Shown here: in pieces, positions 1-4,864 of the stretch
Numbering within the stretch: position 1 is the first letter of the stretch
How the letters are laid out: each line of letters starts with the position of its first letter
Source of the DNA: MFAQ01 sp964429015
GTDB taxonomy: Bacteria > Patescibacteriota > Microgenomatia > UBA1400 > MFAQ01
Assembly: GCA_964429015.1 (NCBI GenBank)
Contig: CAYSAM010000032.1
Coordinates: forward strand, 1-5,430
Direction of reading: 5' to 3'
Length of the DNA stretch: 5,430 nucleotides
The notes under the pieces: generated by a model
Seen by the model: only the letters and a program-made list of their open reading frames with translations
Told to the model about the DNA's origin: nothing
Database searches by the model: none
Program-made: the position numbers and the translations under genes

Positions 1-232
1 GTGCCTTTTAATACCTGGCGCTACGGCTAAAGCCTTACGCGTTTCACCCTTGATTAGCTTATTTTTGTAAAATCTCAAAAACTCTAGAACTCAAAGAATC
101 AAAAACTCAAGATATTGTATTGATTTATACCGTTGAGGATGTAGAATTAGACTGTTGATCGTTTTCCTCTTAAATTTCACCAAATTTCTAAGTTTCCAAA
201 TTTTTTAATCAATTATTCCCAAATAAACATAT
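1..232. other. Gene-poor left edge and rho upstream region
   Basis: No gene could be supported here. A short plus frame is open from the window edge to a TAA at 68-70 and could be the tail of an upstream gene. The minus strand is open from about 90 down to 1 and includes a protein-like stretch (KGETRKALAVAPGIKRH), but it has no ATG and no Shine-Dalgarno. GGCTAAAGCC (about 26-35) can form a tiny hairpin. Positions 71-111 hold a degenerate AGAACTCA-type repeat. No convincing sigma-70 promoter or Shine-Dalgarno was found for rho; the 30 bases before its ATG are A/T-rich and lack a GGAG core. Confidence 0.5.
71..111. repeat. R3 repeat (AGAACTCA-like) upstream of rho
   Basis: A degenerate run of ACTCAA/GAACTC units about 8-10 bases apart. 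The core AACTCTAGAACTCAA at 80-94 recurs exactly, in the same orientation, at 4508-4522 inside the DUF4012 gene. A related array lies in frame in rho at 432-469. The same sequence family therefore sits in a non-coding leader and in two coding regions. Confidence 0.7.
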
Positions 233-1888
233 ATGGCACCAAGGCCTAAAAAGATCGTAGATAGTAGTTCGTTGATCGTAGAAGAACCTAAGAAGCAGAT
301 GGCAGTTGACAGTTCACAGATGACAGAAGAGAAGGTGAAGCAGATTACAGTTGACGGTTCACAGATGACAGAAGAGAAGGTGGAAGAAGCAAAAAAGATC
401 GTAGATAGTAGATCGTCGATGGTAGAAGAAGTAAAAGAACTCAAGAACTCAAAAAACCCAGAACTCAAGGTGGTTAAAGCTGAAGATACTGTAAAAGTGT
501 CGGTAAGCGAGATGGATTCCGGGTCAATGCCCGGAATGACAGACATGGAGAGTGCAAAAGAAACTAAGACAGTGCTAGTAAATAAGCCAGAAGCTCTAAA
601 AGCGCCAGAGAGATTTGTGGTGCCACCTTCTGCTAACCCACAGCCGGTAAGACCTACACAAAACAATATGCGACCAGCATTTCAGCCTCGATACAACAAT
701 TTTAATAATGGCCAACGTTTTTCGCGCCCTATTATTGCCAGTGAACCAATAGTTACCGAAGAAATTACCGGTATTTTTGACCAAACTGGTACAGATGGTA
801 GAGGTATTGTTCGTAGTTCTTTCCGCCCAGGAGAAACTGATGCGGTTTTGCAATCGATGCAAGCAAGGCAAGCTAAACTTAGGCCAGGGGACATGGTAAC
901 TGGCTTGGCCAGAAAACCAAAAGAAAATGAACCGTACTGGACCATGATGCAGATCACCAAAGTAAATGGTGAAGAGCCAAGTAAGATGTTTGATAGGCCA
1001 AGGTTTGAAAAAGGAATTCCAATTTATCCATTTGAAAAAATAAAATTAGAAACAGCAAAAGAAACTTTATCAACTCGTTTGATAGATATGGTGGCTCCTG
1101 TAGGCCGCGGTCAACGTGGACTGATTGTGTCGCCTCCCAAAGCTGGAAAAACTACAGTAATAAAAGAAATTGCTAGTGGTATTGCTACTAACTACCCAGA
1201 AGTTCACCTGATGGCCGTGTTGGTAGGTGAGCGACCAGAAGAAGTTACAGATATTAGCCGACATATTTTGGCGATAACAAAAAATAGTGAGATGCCAGGA
1301 GAAACTGCTGCCAGTAACTTTGATGAAAAAGCTGAAGACCAAACTAAAGTATCAGAACTTGCTTTGGAAAGAGCAAAAAGATTAGTGGAGATGGGGAAAG
1401 ATGTGGTTATTCTATTGGACTCTATTACTCGTTTGGCTCGTGCATATAACCTAGCAATTCCTACTTCAGGTAGAACCTTATCTGGTGGATTTGACCCAGC
1501 AGCCCTTTATCCTCCAAAAAAGTTTTTTGGAGCCGCTCGCAAAATTGAAGGTGGCGGAAGTCTTACTATTATTGGTACGGCTCTGACCGATACCGGTTCT
1601 CGTATGGACGACTTGGTGTATGAAGAGTTTAAGGGTACGGGTAACATGGAACTGCACCTAGATCGTCGCTTGGCAGAGAGAAGAATTTATCCTGCGGTAG
1701 ATGTAATGCGCTCTAGTACCAGAAGAGATGATTTGTTGTTTGAGTCTATGGAGTACCAAAGTATTATTCTAATGAGAAGAATGTTAGACATGCTCAATGA
1801 TGGCGAGAGAACAGAGGTGCTTGCCGGGAGAATAGCGAGAACTAAGACGAACAAAGAGTTCTTGGCGAGTCTTAAAGATGGTGGATAA
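233..1888 (+). CDS. rho: Transcription termination factor Rho with repeat-built N-terminal extension
   Basis: Rho is a hexameric RNA-dependent ATPase/translocase that ends transcription of untranslated RNA. The protein has 551 residues against 419 in E. coli. Residues 7-103 are low-complexity and largely encoded by DNA repeats; 131-166 are P/N/R/F-rich and probably disordered. An OB-fold RNA-binding domain starts near GIFDQTG (180) and ends about 248. The ATPase core follows: Walker A PPKAGKTT (301-308, K306); GERPEEVT with the catalytic Glu E333; Walker B VVILLDSITR (391-400, D396, matching E. coli D265); the R-loop segment TGSRMDD; and EEFKGTGNMELHLDRR with its conserved arginines (478-479). 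Oddities: the usual N-terminal Rho helical domain is not recognisable. The RNP1 motif GFGFLR reads GRGIVR (189-194), so both aromatics are lost. The Asp before the catalytic Glu is Gly (G332). The start is the first ATG of the frame (MAPRPKK); there is no clear Shine-Dalgarno. Family identity is near certain; the RNA-binding behaviour is inferred. Confidence 0.97.
   Translation: MAPRPKKIVDSSSLIVEEPKKQMAVDSSQMTEEKVKQITVDGSQMTEEKVEEAKKIVDSRSSMVEEVKELKNSKNPELKVVKAEDTVKVSVSEMDSGSMPGMTDMESAKETKTVLVNKPEALKAPERFVVPPSANPQPVRPTQNNMRPAFQPRYNNFNNGQRFSRPIIASEPIVTEEITGIFDQTGTDGRGIVRSSFRPGETDAVLQSMQARQAKLRPGDMVTGLARKPKENEPYWTMMQITKVNGEEPSKMFDRPRFEKGIPIYPFEKIKLETAKETLSTRLIDMVAPVGRGQRGLIVSPPKAGKTTVIKEIASGIATNYPEVHLMAVLVGERPEEVTDISRHILAITKNSEMPGETAASNFDEKAEDQTKVSELALERAKRLVEMGKDVVILLDSITRLARAYNLAIPTSGRTLSGGFDPAALYPPKKFFGAARKIEGGGSLTIIGTALTDTGSRMDDLVYEEFKGTGNMELHLDRRLAERRIYPAVDVMRSSTRRDDLLFESMEYQSIILMRRMLDMLNDGERTEVLAGRIARTKTNKEFLASLKDGG
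248..425 (+). repeat. R1-R2-R2-R1 repeat block coding the Rho N-terminus
   Basis: AAAAAGATCGTAGATAGTAG occurs exactly at 248-267 and 392-411 (R1, GTAGATC-like). Between them lies a tandem 45-bp duplication, 293-337 and 338-382, identical at 42 of 45 positions and containing GTTGACAGTTCACAGATGACAG-like R2 sequence. Both are in frame: the 45-bp unit gives two 15-residue copies ending VDxSQMTEEKV, and R1 gives KIVDSSSLIVEE and KIVDSRSSMVEE. The block is expanded DNA repeat read as a charged, probably disordered segment. Confidence 0.9.
432..469 (+). repeat. R3 repeat inside rho
   Basis: AGAACTCAAGAACTC followed by CAGAACTCAAG, in frame as KELKNSKNPELK. Positions 432-450 match 4494-4512 in the DUF4012 gene at 17 of 19 bases. 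In both genes an R1 array lies about 7-20 bases to the left on the plus strand, so R1 and R3 appear to travel as a composite. Confidence 0.75.
514..541 (+). repeat. Palindromic element P (single hairpin) in rho
   Basis: GGATTCCGGG...CCCGGAATGACA: ATTCCGGG (516-523) pairs perfectly with CCCGGAAT (530-537) around a 6-base loop. It is read in frame as MDSGSMPGMT (Rho residues 94-103). It matches 4295-4322 in the DUF4012 gene at 24 of 28 bases in the same plus-strand orientation. It resembles dispersed palindromic repeats known to sit in frame in genes, such as the Rickettsia palindromic elements; that comparison is by type, not by a database match. Confidence 0.8.
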
Positions 1889-1889
1889 C

Positions 1890-1991
1890 AGATCACAGTT
1901 CACAGTTTACAGATAACGGATCACAGTTTACAGATAACGGATCACAGATTACGGATTTAGATAATAGATCGTGGATTGTAGATCGTAGAGG
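1890..1991. repeat. R2/R1 repeat island downstream of rho
   Basis: A 21-bp unit (CACAGTTTACAG followed by ATAACGGAT) occurs twice in exact tandem at 1901-1921 and 1922-1942, with a partial third copy at 1943-1956. A preceding CAGATCACAGTTCACAG is related. From 1957 the sequence changes to R1 type (TAGATCGTGGATTGTAGATCGTAG). This R2-then-R1 makeup mirrors the block inside the rho coding region, but here it is untranslated 3' flank, just before the terminator. Confidence 0.9.
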
Positions 1992-2055
1992 AGAATTTAT
2001 GGTTTATGGATACATACAGCAAATGGAAGTGGATTGGTTTTGGATAAGAATAATT

Positions 2056-2097
2056 AAAAAAAAGCCCCGAGTGGTCGGGGCTTGGGTTTTTTTATCT
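2056..2097. terminator. Bidirectional intrinsic terminator between convergent genes
   Basis: AAGCCCCGA (2062-2070) pairs with TCGGGGCTT (2075-2083) around a GTGG loop. On the plus strand the stem is followed after GGG by seven T (2087-2093), serving rho. On the minus strand the A-run at 2056-2063 becomes a T-tract directly after the stem, serving the 103-residue gene whose stop is at 2092-2094. It lies 173 bases past the rho stop, with the repeat island in between. Confidence 0.92.
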
Positions 2098-2403
2098 TTC
2101 TTTAATGCAAAAGTTGATGTTTGCATTTTCGGCGATTTCGCTGATAACTTTTGCAAGAAGTTCACGGTCCGGCACGGTTCCTTTTGCTTTGAGTGAAATG
2201 AAAATTTCACCGCTGTCGCTGTTAGTTGAAACTTCAGCAATTATTTCGGTGTCGCCAAGTGCTTGGCGATTTGGACCGTGGACGATAATTTTGTTGCCTG
2301 GTAAAGTAAATAGCCAGTTTTTGTCTTTTAAAAGCTGATCTGTTGCGAATTTTTTTTGCAACATAAAGTGAAGCAAGACCATAAAACCTGTGGGTGTTGT
2401 CAT
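2092..2403 (-). CDS. Small hypothetical protein, 103 residues
   Basis: I do not recognise this protein. It is probably real: it has a Shine-Dalgarno TAGGAG (2414-2409) five bases before the ATG, an extended -10 promoter about 40 bases upstream, and a hairpin terminator directly after the stop. The N-terminus MTTPTGFMVLLHFMLQKKF is mildly hydrophobic but short and interrupted, and not a clear signal peptide. The centre (WLFTLPGNKIIVHGPN, TEIIAEVSTN, GEIFISLKAKG) looks like alternating beta strands. The C-terminus (PDRELLAKVISEIAENANI) looks helical. A small soluble alpha/beta protein is the most that can be said. It stands as a single-gene unit convergent with rho. A second Met at residue 8 is a less likely start because the Shine-Dalgarno fits the first. 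Confidence 0.8.
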   Translation of the reverse strand: MTTPTGFMVLLHFMLQKKFATDQLLKDKNWLFTLPGNKIIVHGPNRQALGDTEIIAEVSTNSDSGEIFISLKAKGTVPDRELLAKVISEIAENANINFCIKER

Positions 2404-2443
2404 TTATTCTCCTAATAAAATATAAAGGTGGATTTCAGCCTAT

Positions 2444-2452
2444 ATCTTATCA
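2444..2452 (-). promoter_or_regulatory. Extended -10 promoter of the 103-residue gene
   Basis: On the minus strand it reads TGATAAGAT followed by ATAGG, i.e. a TGn extension plus a -10 hexamer TAAGAT. The predicted leader to the ATG at 2403 is about 34 bases. The same TGnTAnnAT...ATAGG arrangement precedes two other minus-strand genes (3058-3066 and 5334-5342). No good -35 is visible. Confidence 0.6.
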
Positions 2453-2464
2453 TGGTTGCCTATA

Positions 2465-2486
2465 AAAAACCCGCTTGGGAGCGGGT
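2465..2486 (-). terminator. Intrinsic terminator after the lipoprotein gene
   Basis: ACCCGCT (2469-2475) pairs with AGCGGGT (2480-2486) around a TGGG loop. On the minus strand the stem is followed by six T. It lies 12 bases beyond the lipoprotein stop (2498-2500) and separates that unit from the promoter of the next gene. A plus-strand T-run at 2493-2499 could give weak activity in the other direction. Confidence 0.88.
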
Positions 2487-2497
2487 AGGAGATTTTT

Positions 2498-3022
2498 TTA
2501 GTTTGCTTCACAAAAAACATCGTAGGCAGTAATTTGCCCGTCTTCTTTTTTAATTGTGAATCTTCCTTCCAAGGAGGTTTTACTATTTGTTTTTGTCATA
2601 ATTTCGGCAAAAACCACTTGAACTGTCTGCTGATCGTTTATTGCTTGATTGTTATATAACACCGTTACCACATCAGGACTGTTAAAAAGAACGCTGTATT
2701 CAGGGTAGATGTCACTTTTAATTTCCATAGTCAAATATGCTGTGACCATGGATGGATTAACATTGGACACAATGCCTGTAAACCCAACCACGCCAACCTT
2801 TTGTCCTGAGAGCCACGGGTAGGTGCTTTTACAAGTTGACTCGAGACTGTCAATGATGTTTTTTTGGTTATCGGCCAAAAACTTGCCGAACTCTGCGTTG
2901 AGATCTGGGGTGGGGGCGAGGTTGCTTTGCGTCATCGTTTCTGGCTGAGGTTGTCCCTTAGCGGCACAAGCAGAGATGGTGACAACAGTTATGATGGAAA
3001 AAACTATTTGCAATGCTTTCAA
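2498..3022 (-). CDS. Putative lipoprotein, 174 residues, TTG start
   Basis: Function not recognised. The start chosen is a TTG at 3022, because AAGGAG (3035-3030) sits seven bases before it and the resulting N-terminus is a typical lipoprotein signal: MKALQIVFSIITVVTISAC, lipobox ISAC with Cys19. The open frame runs further up to a GTG at 3067, but that start would translate through the extended -10 promoter and has no Shine-Dalgarno. After the Cys comes a P/Q/T-rich linker (about 20-37), then a helical stretch (DLNAEFGKFLADNQKNIIDS) and a folded domain with probable beta strands ending GRFTIKKEDGQITAYDVFCEAN. C63 and the Cys three residues from the end could form a disulfide. It is predicted to be exported and membrane-anchored. 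It lies downstream of the DUF4012 gene with 51 bases between and no terminator, so it may be read from both its own promoter and upstream. Confidence 0.82.
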   Translation of the reverse strand: MKALQIVFSIITVVTISACAAKGQPQPETMTQSNLAPTPDLNAEFGKFLADNQKNIIDSLESTCKSTYPWLSGQKVGVVGFTGIVSNVNPSMVTAYLTMEIKSDIYPEYSVLFNSPDVVTVLYNNQAINDQQTVQVVFAEIMTKTNSKTSLEGRFTIKKEDGQITAYDVFCEAN

Positions 3023-3057
3023 TGTATGGCTCCTTGATGAGAATTTTAGACCTATAT

Positions 3058-3066
3058 ATTGTAGCA
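3058..3066 (-). promoter_or_regulatory. Extended -10 promoter of the lipoprotein gene
   Basis: On the minus strand it reads TGCTACAAT followed by ATATAGG: a TGn extension plus TACAAT, starting 8 bases after the DUF4012 stop. The predicted leader to the TTG at 3022 is about 28 bases. Its position inside the longer open frame supports the shorter start. Confidence 0.65.
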
Positions 3067-3073
3067 CATAATG

Positions 3074-4570
3074 CTATTTTGGGGTGTAGGTAAAAGGTAA
3101 AAATAGAGGAGTAGAGAAACTGTTACCAAAAATGTTTAGATTTTGAGATGAGGCAGGAAAGCCGTTTTGTTTGAGAAGGGTTAGGGAGTAGTTTTTTGAA
3201 TCTATATTGGGTAAGTTATAGGAGAGATTTATTTCAGTGTGATTTCCAGCTGGGGTGAGGTGCCAAAAAGAGATGTTTTGTAGATCGTAGTTTGTAGATT
3301 GTGGATTGATGATTGGGGTTTGGTTGTTGAGGACTTCTGTGGAGTAGCCTGCCGAGGAGGTGGCAATTTCGTTATGAAAAATATTTATATCGGTTGCGTT
3401 AGGTGGAAGGTAAATTCGCATAAAGGCAATGTAGTTACCGCCGTATTGAAGTGGTGGATTGGGGTTTGCCTCTGGTGAGGTGTTTTGGAATTGGATGTTT
3501 ATTTGATGGTTGATTTGTGTGGGTTGCCACGACGGAGTATCTTCTTGCAATGACGAACTGGGTGAGCTTGTTACGGTATGAGTGGTTTGGCGGGTGACGT
3601 ATTGGTTTGCTTTGTTGGCTCCCAAGTTTAGTTCTACTAAACCGTAGAAATCTGTGGTGGTAGGGGCTTGGTACTCACCAGCCCATTTTTTTTCCTTTAA
3701 AAAGTTTTGAAACTCAGAGTTGGTACTGTTTAGGACTAAGTTTTTGTTTTGTAAATCTTCCCAAATTGTTTGAGCAATTTTTATTTTTTTAGATAAAGAA
3801 AGGGATTTTATTTTTTTTATAGCGGCGGTGCCGACGTTGTGGAGGGCGTCGGCTTTTTGGGTAGAGCCGGGGAAAAAATTCAGTTCTGCCTTGCCTTGGA
3901 GGTACAGATAGAGATTGTCTGGGGTAATGGTGGCGGTGTCGTTTAATTTAAACTCGCCGATAACATTTAAAACTTTTTTGATGGTGGATAAATTTATTAT
4001 GCCAAGTATGTCAGGGTTGGTTTCGTTACCTTTTTCCAAAAACCAACGAATACTGTTGGCAGTGGTAGGAAAGTGGGGTTCGTAATCGGCATTGGCAAGT
4101 TCCCAAGTACCGTGTCCAAAGGCTTGCTGGATGGCGTCTGGTGGTTTTACAAAGCCTTGAAGTTGACCATTGGGGACGTAGATGTCGTGAAATGAAATGT
4201 TTGATTTTGTTTTAGATAGCGTAGATCGTAGATCGTAGATCGTAGAAAAATAATTGTCATGCCGGACTTGATCAGGCATCCAGGTTTCTCGTCTGGATTC
4301 CGGGTCTGGGCCTGGAATGACAGTTGATGAATTTAGTGTAATCTTGACATAGGAGCCGGTGAAGCCGCCGTTGGCGCGGACTTCGGTGTCATTGCCAAGG
4401 AGAAAGAGGTAGGTAGTGGGAGAGTTTTTGCCAAGAAGATAGGAGAGGTGAGGGAGGGTAGATTTTAGATCGTAGATCGTAGAGAAAAAAGGATTAAAGA
4501 ACGCAAGAACTCTAGAACTCAAGATAATGAGTAATACAAGAATAATCGTGAGGAGAAGTTTTTTCTTCAC
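3074..4570 (-). CDS. DUF4012 domain-containing membrane-anchored protein, GTG start
   Basis: A 498-residue member of the DUF4012 family, an uncharacterised group frequent in candidate-phyla bacteria. Residues 5-25 form a transmembrane anchor or uncleaved signal after MKKK, so the rest is probably outside. Family hallmarks: FLLGNDTEVRANGGFTGSY (56-74); FHDIYVPNGQLQGFV (127-141); the FPTTANSIRWFLEKG block (167-181); NLGANKANQYV (315-325); and a beta-rich C-terminal part with YIAFMRIYLPPNA (380-392). Between strand YVKITL (74-79) and SFHDIY, where relatives as I recall them have only a short turn, there are about 38 extra residues (83-120) coded by palindromic element P and an R1 array. R1-derived STIYDL(K/R)ST appears at 30-38 and 109-117, with a diverged STNYDLQ at 425-431. 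The GTG is the only plausible start before an upstream stop, but it lacks a Shine-Dalgarno and lies 20 bases from the previous terminator. Family assignment is strong; function is unknown. Confidence 0.87.
   Translation of the reverse strand: MKKKLLLTIILVLLIILSSRVLAFFNPFFSTIYDLKSTLPHLSYLLGKNSPTTYLFLLGNDTEVRANGGFTGSYVKITLNSSTVIPGPDPESRRETWMPDQVRHDNYFSTIYDLRSTLSKTKSNISFHDIYVPNGQLQGFVKPPDAIQQAFGHGTWELANADYEPHFPTTANSIRWFLEKGNETNPDILGIINLSTIKKVLNVIGEFKLNDTATITPDNLYLYLQGKAELNFFPGSTQKADALHNVGTAAIKKIKSLSLSKKIKIAQTIWEDLQNKNLVLNSTNSEFQNFLKEKKWAGEYQAPTTTDFYGLVELNLGANKANQYVTRQTTHTVTSSPSSSLQEDTPSWQPTQINHQINIQFQNTSPEANPNPPLQYGGNYIAFMRIYLPPNATDINIFHNEIATSSAGYSTEVLNNQTPIINPQSTNYDLQNISFWHLTPAGNHTEINLSYNLPNIDSKNYSLTLLKQNGFPASSQNLNIFGNSFSTPLFLPFTYTPK
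3280..3316. repeat. Diverged R1 repeat in the DUF4012 3' part
   Basis: GTAGATCGTAGTTTGTAGATTGTGGATTG on the plus strand is a degenerate run of GTAGATC heptamers. Read on the minus strand it gives STNYDLQ (residues 425-431). It resembles 1971-1990 downstream of rho, which also has the GTGGATTGTAGATCGTAG pattern. Confidence 0.65.
4213..4246. repeat. R1 array: three exact GTAGATC heptamers in the DUF4012 gene
   Basis: GTAGATC is repeated exactly at 4221-4227, 4228-4234 and 4235-4241, with a partial fourth copy to 4246 and a degenerate copy on the left. The minus-strand reading of the heptamer has no stop in any frame and yields a repeating TIYDLRS peptide (residues 109-117 here). It lies 9 bases from palindromic element P. 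Confidence 0.92.
4253..4322. repeat. Palindromic element P (full, two-armed) in frame in the DUF4012 gene
   Basis: Two inverted arms, 4256-4283 and 4293-4321, share outer GTCAT and inner ATCCAG ends and pair imperfectly. The right arm alone is a small hairpin and matches the rho copy (514-541) at 24 of 28 bases. On the minus strand it is translated without a stop as VIPGPDPESRRETWMPDQ plus VRHDN (residues 84-106). From memory, similar peptides (DPES...WMPDQVRHD) recur in unrelated proteins of various bacteria because they come from dispersed palindromic repeats. Confidence 0.88.
4459..4484. repeat. R1 array near the start of the DUF4012 gene
   Basis: GTAGATTTTAGATCGTAGATCGTAG on the plus strand, read on the minus strand as STIYDLKST (residues 30-38), just after the membrane anchor. 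It is followed on the plus strand by the R3 repeat at 4504-4523, giving the same R1-R3 order as in rho (397-425 then 432-469). Confidence 0.85.
4504..4523. repeat. R3 repeat coding part of the DUF4012 membrane anchor
   Basis: CAAGAACTCTAGAACTCAAG. Its core (4508-4522) is identical to 80-94 upstream of rho. On the minus strand it gives ILSSRVLA (about residues 16-23), at the outer end of the hydrophobic anchor. Confidence 0.75.
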
Positions 4571-4578
4571 TAAATAAT

Positions 4579-4584
4579 ATTGTA
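4579..4584 (-). promoter_or_regulatory. Candidate -10 for the DUF4012 gene
   Basis: The minus strand reads GTATACAATATTATTTA and then the GTG. The hexamer TACAAT ends 8 bases before the start codon, so transcription from it would give an mRNA with almost no leader. There is no exact TGn extension and no credible -35, because the preceding bases are the terminator hairpin. Confidence 0.35.
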
Positions 4585-4617
4585 TACAAAAAACCGCCCA
4601 GGATTTAAGGGCGGTTT
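4585..4617 (-). terminator. Intrinsic terminator after the two-gene operon
   Basis: AAACCGCCC (4591-4599) pairs with GGGCGGTTT (4609-4617) around a 9-base loop. On the minus strand the stem runs into a six-T tract. It lies 14 bases beyond the stop of the 73-residue gene and abuts the start region of the DUF4012 gene. Confidence 0.9.
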
Positions 4618-4631
4618 GAATTTATGGCTAA

Positions 4632-4853
4632 TTATTGAAAGTATCTTTTGAGGATAAAGTATTCAGAGACAAGTGCCAAGAGAGTAGAGACTATTATGGA
4701 GCTGAGTTCGCCGATAAACGGTTTAGTAAGTGTGTAGACGCTAACGGCGGCTAGAGCGAATAAAATGATCACCCGCCACAGTTGAGAAAGTAAGGAGACA
4801 AAAAACAAATTTATCAGTTTTTTGTTTGGTTTGTTTGGTTGACTAGCTTTCAT
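4632..4853 (-). CDS. Small two-helix membrane protein, 73 residues
   Basis: Unrecognised. The start is the ATG at 4853 (MKASQPNKPNKK), preceded by TAGGAGG four bases upstream. A longer reading to 4982 would overlap the upstream gene out of frame and has no supporting site. After a basic, Asn/Pro-rich N-terminus come two hydrophobic segments, about residues 13-40 (LINLFFVSLLSQLWRVIILFALAA...) and 48-67 (ELSSIIVSTLLALVSEYFIL), ending KRYFQ. This predicts a helical hairpin in the membrane. It is translationally coupled to the gene before it: the stop TAG of that gene is the first part of the TAGGAGG. Small two-helix proteins can be holins, toxins or subunit anchors, but nothing here decides between these. 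A double TTTGTTTGG run codes the PNKPNK segment. Confidence 0.8.
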   Translation of the reverse strand: MKASQPNKPNKKLINLFFVSLLSQLWRVIILFALAAVSVYTLTKPFIGELSSIIVSTLLALVSEYFILKRYFQ

Positions 4854-4857
4854 TTTT

Positions 4858-4864
4858 CCTCCTA
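4858..4864 (-). promoter_or_regulatory. Ribosome binding site overlapping a stop codon
   Basis: TAGGAGG on the minus strand. The TAG is the stop of the 145-residue gene and GGAGG is the Shine-Dalgarno for the ATG at 4853. The overlap implies coupled translation of the pair and fixes the start of the 73-residue protein. Confidence 0.85.

Noticed and set aside
1..90. Minus-strand partial frame containing KGETRKALAVAPGIKRH
   Set aside because: It looks somewhat protein-like, but its only upstream start is a TTG without a Shine-Dalgarno, inside the R3 repeat. It is too short and cut by the window edge to call.
248..425. CRISPR-like array in the rho 5' end
   Set aside because: The repeats are tandem or nested with no regular unique spacers, are translated in frame, and have no cas genes nearby.
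205..666. Minus-strand 153-codon Ser/Thr-rich frame antisense to the start of rho
   Set aside because: It is open because the antisense of the repeats lacks stops. It is low complexity, has no ribosome site, and is fully explained as a shadow of rho.
1999..2196. Plus-strand 65-codon frame with GAGGAG before its ATG, between rho and the terminator
   Set aside because: It runs through the bidirectional terminator hairpin and then overlaps the well-supported minus-strand 103-residue gene. Its ribosome-site-like GTAGAGGAG is explained by the R1 repeat, and the peptide is not protein-like.
4821..4840. Double TTTGTTTGG run in the 73-residue gene
   Set aside because: It has only two short units coding PNKPNK, with no match to the other repeat families, so it is probably ordinary codon repetition.
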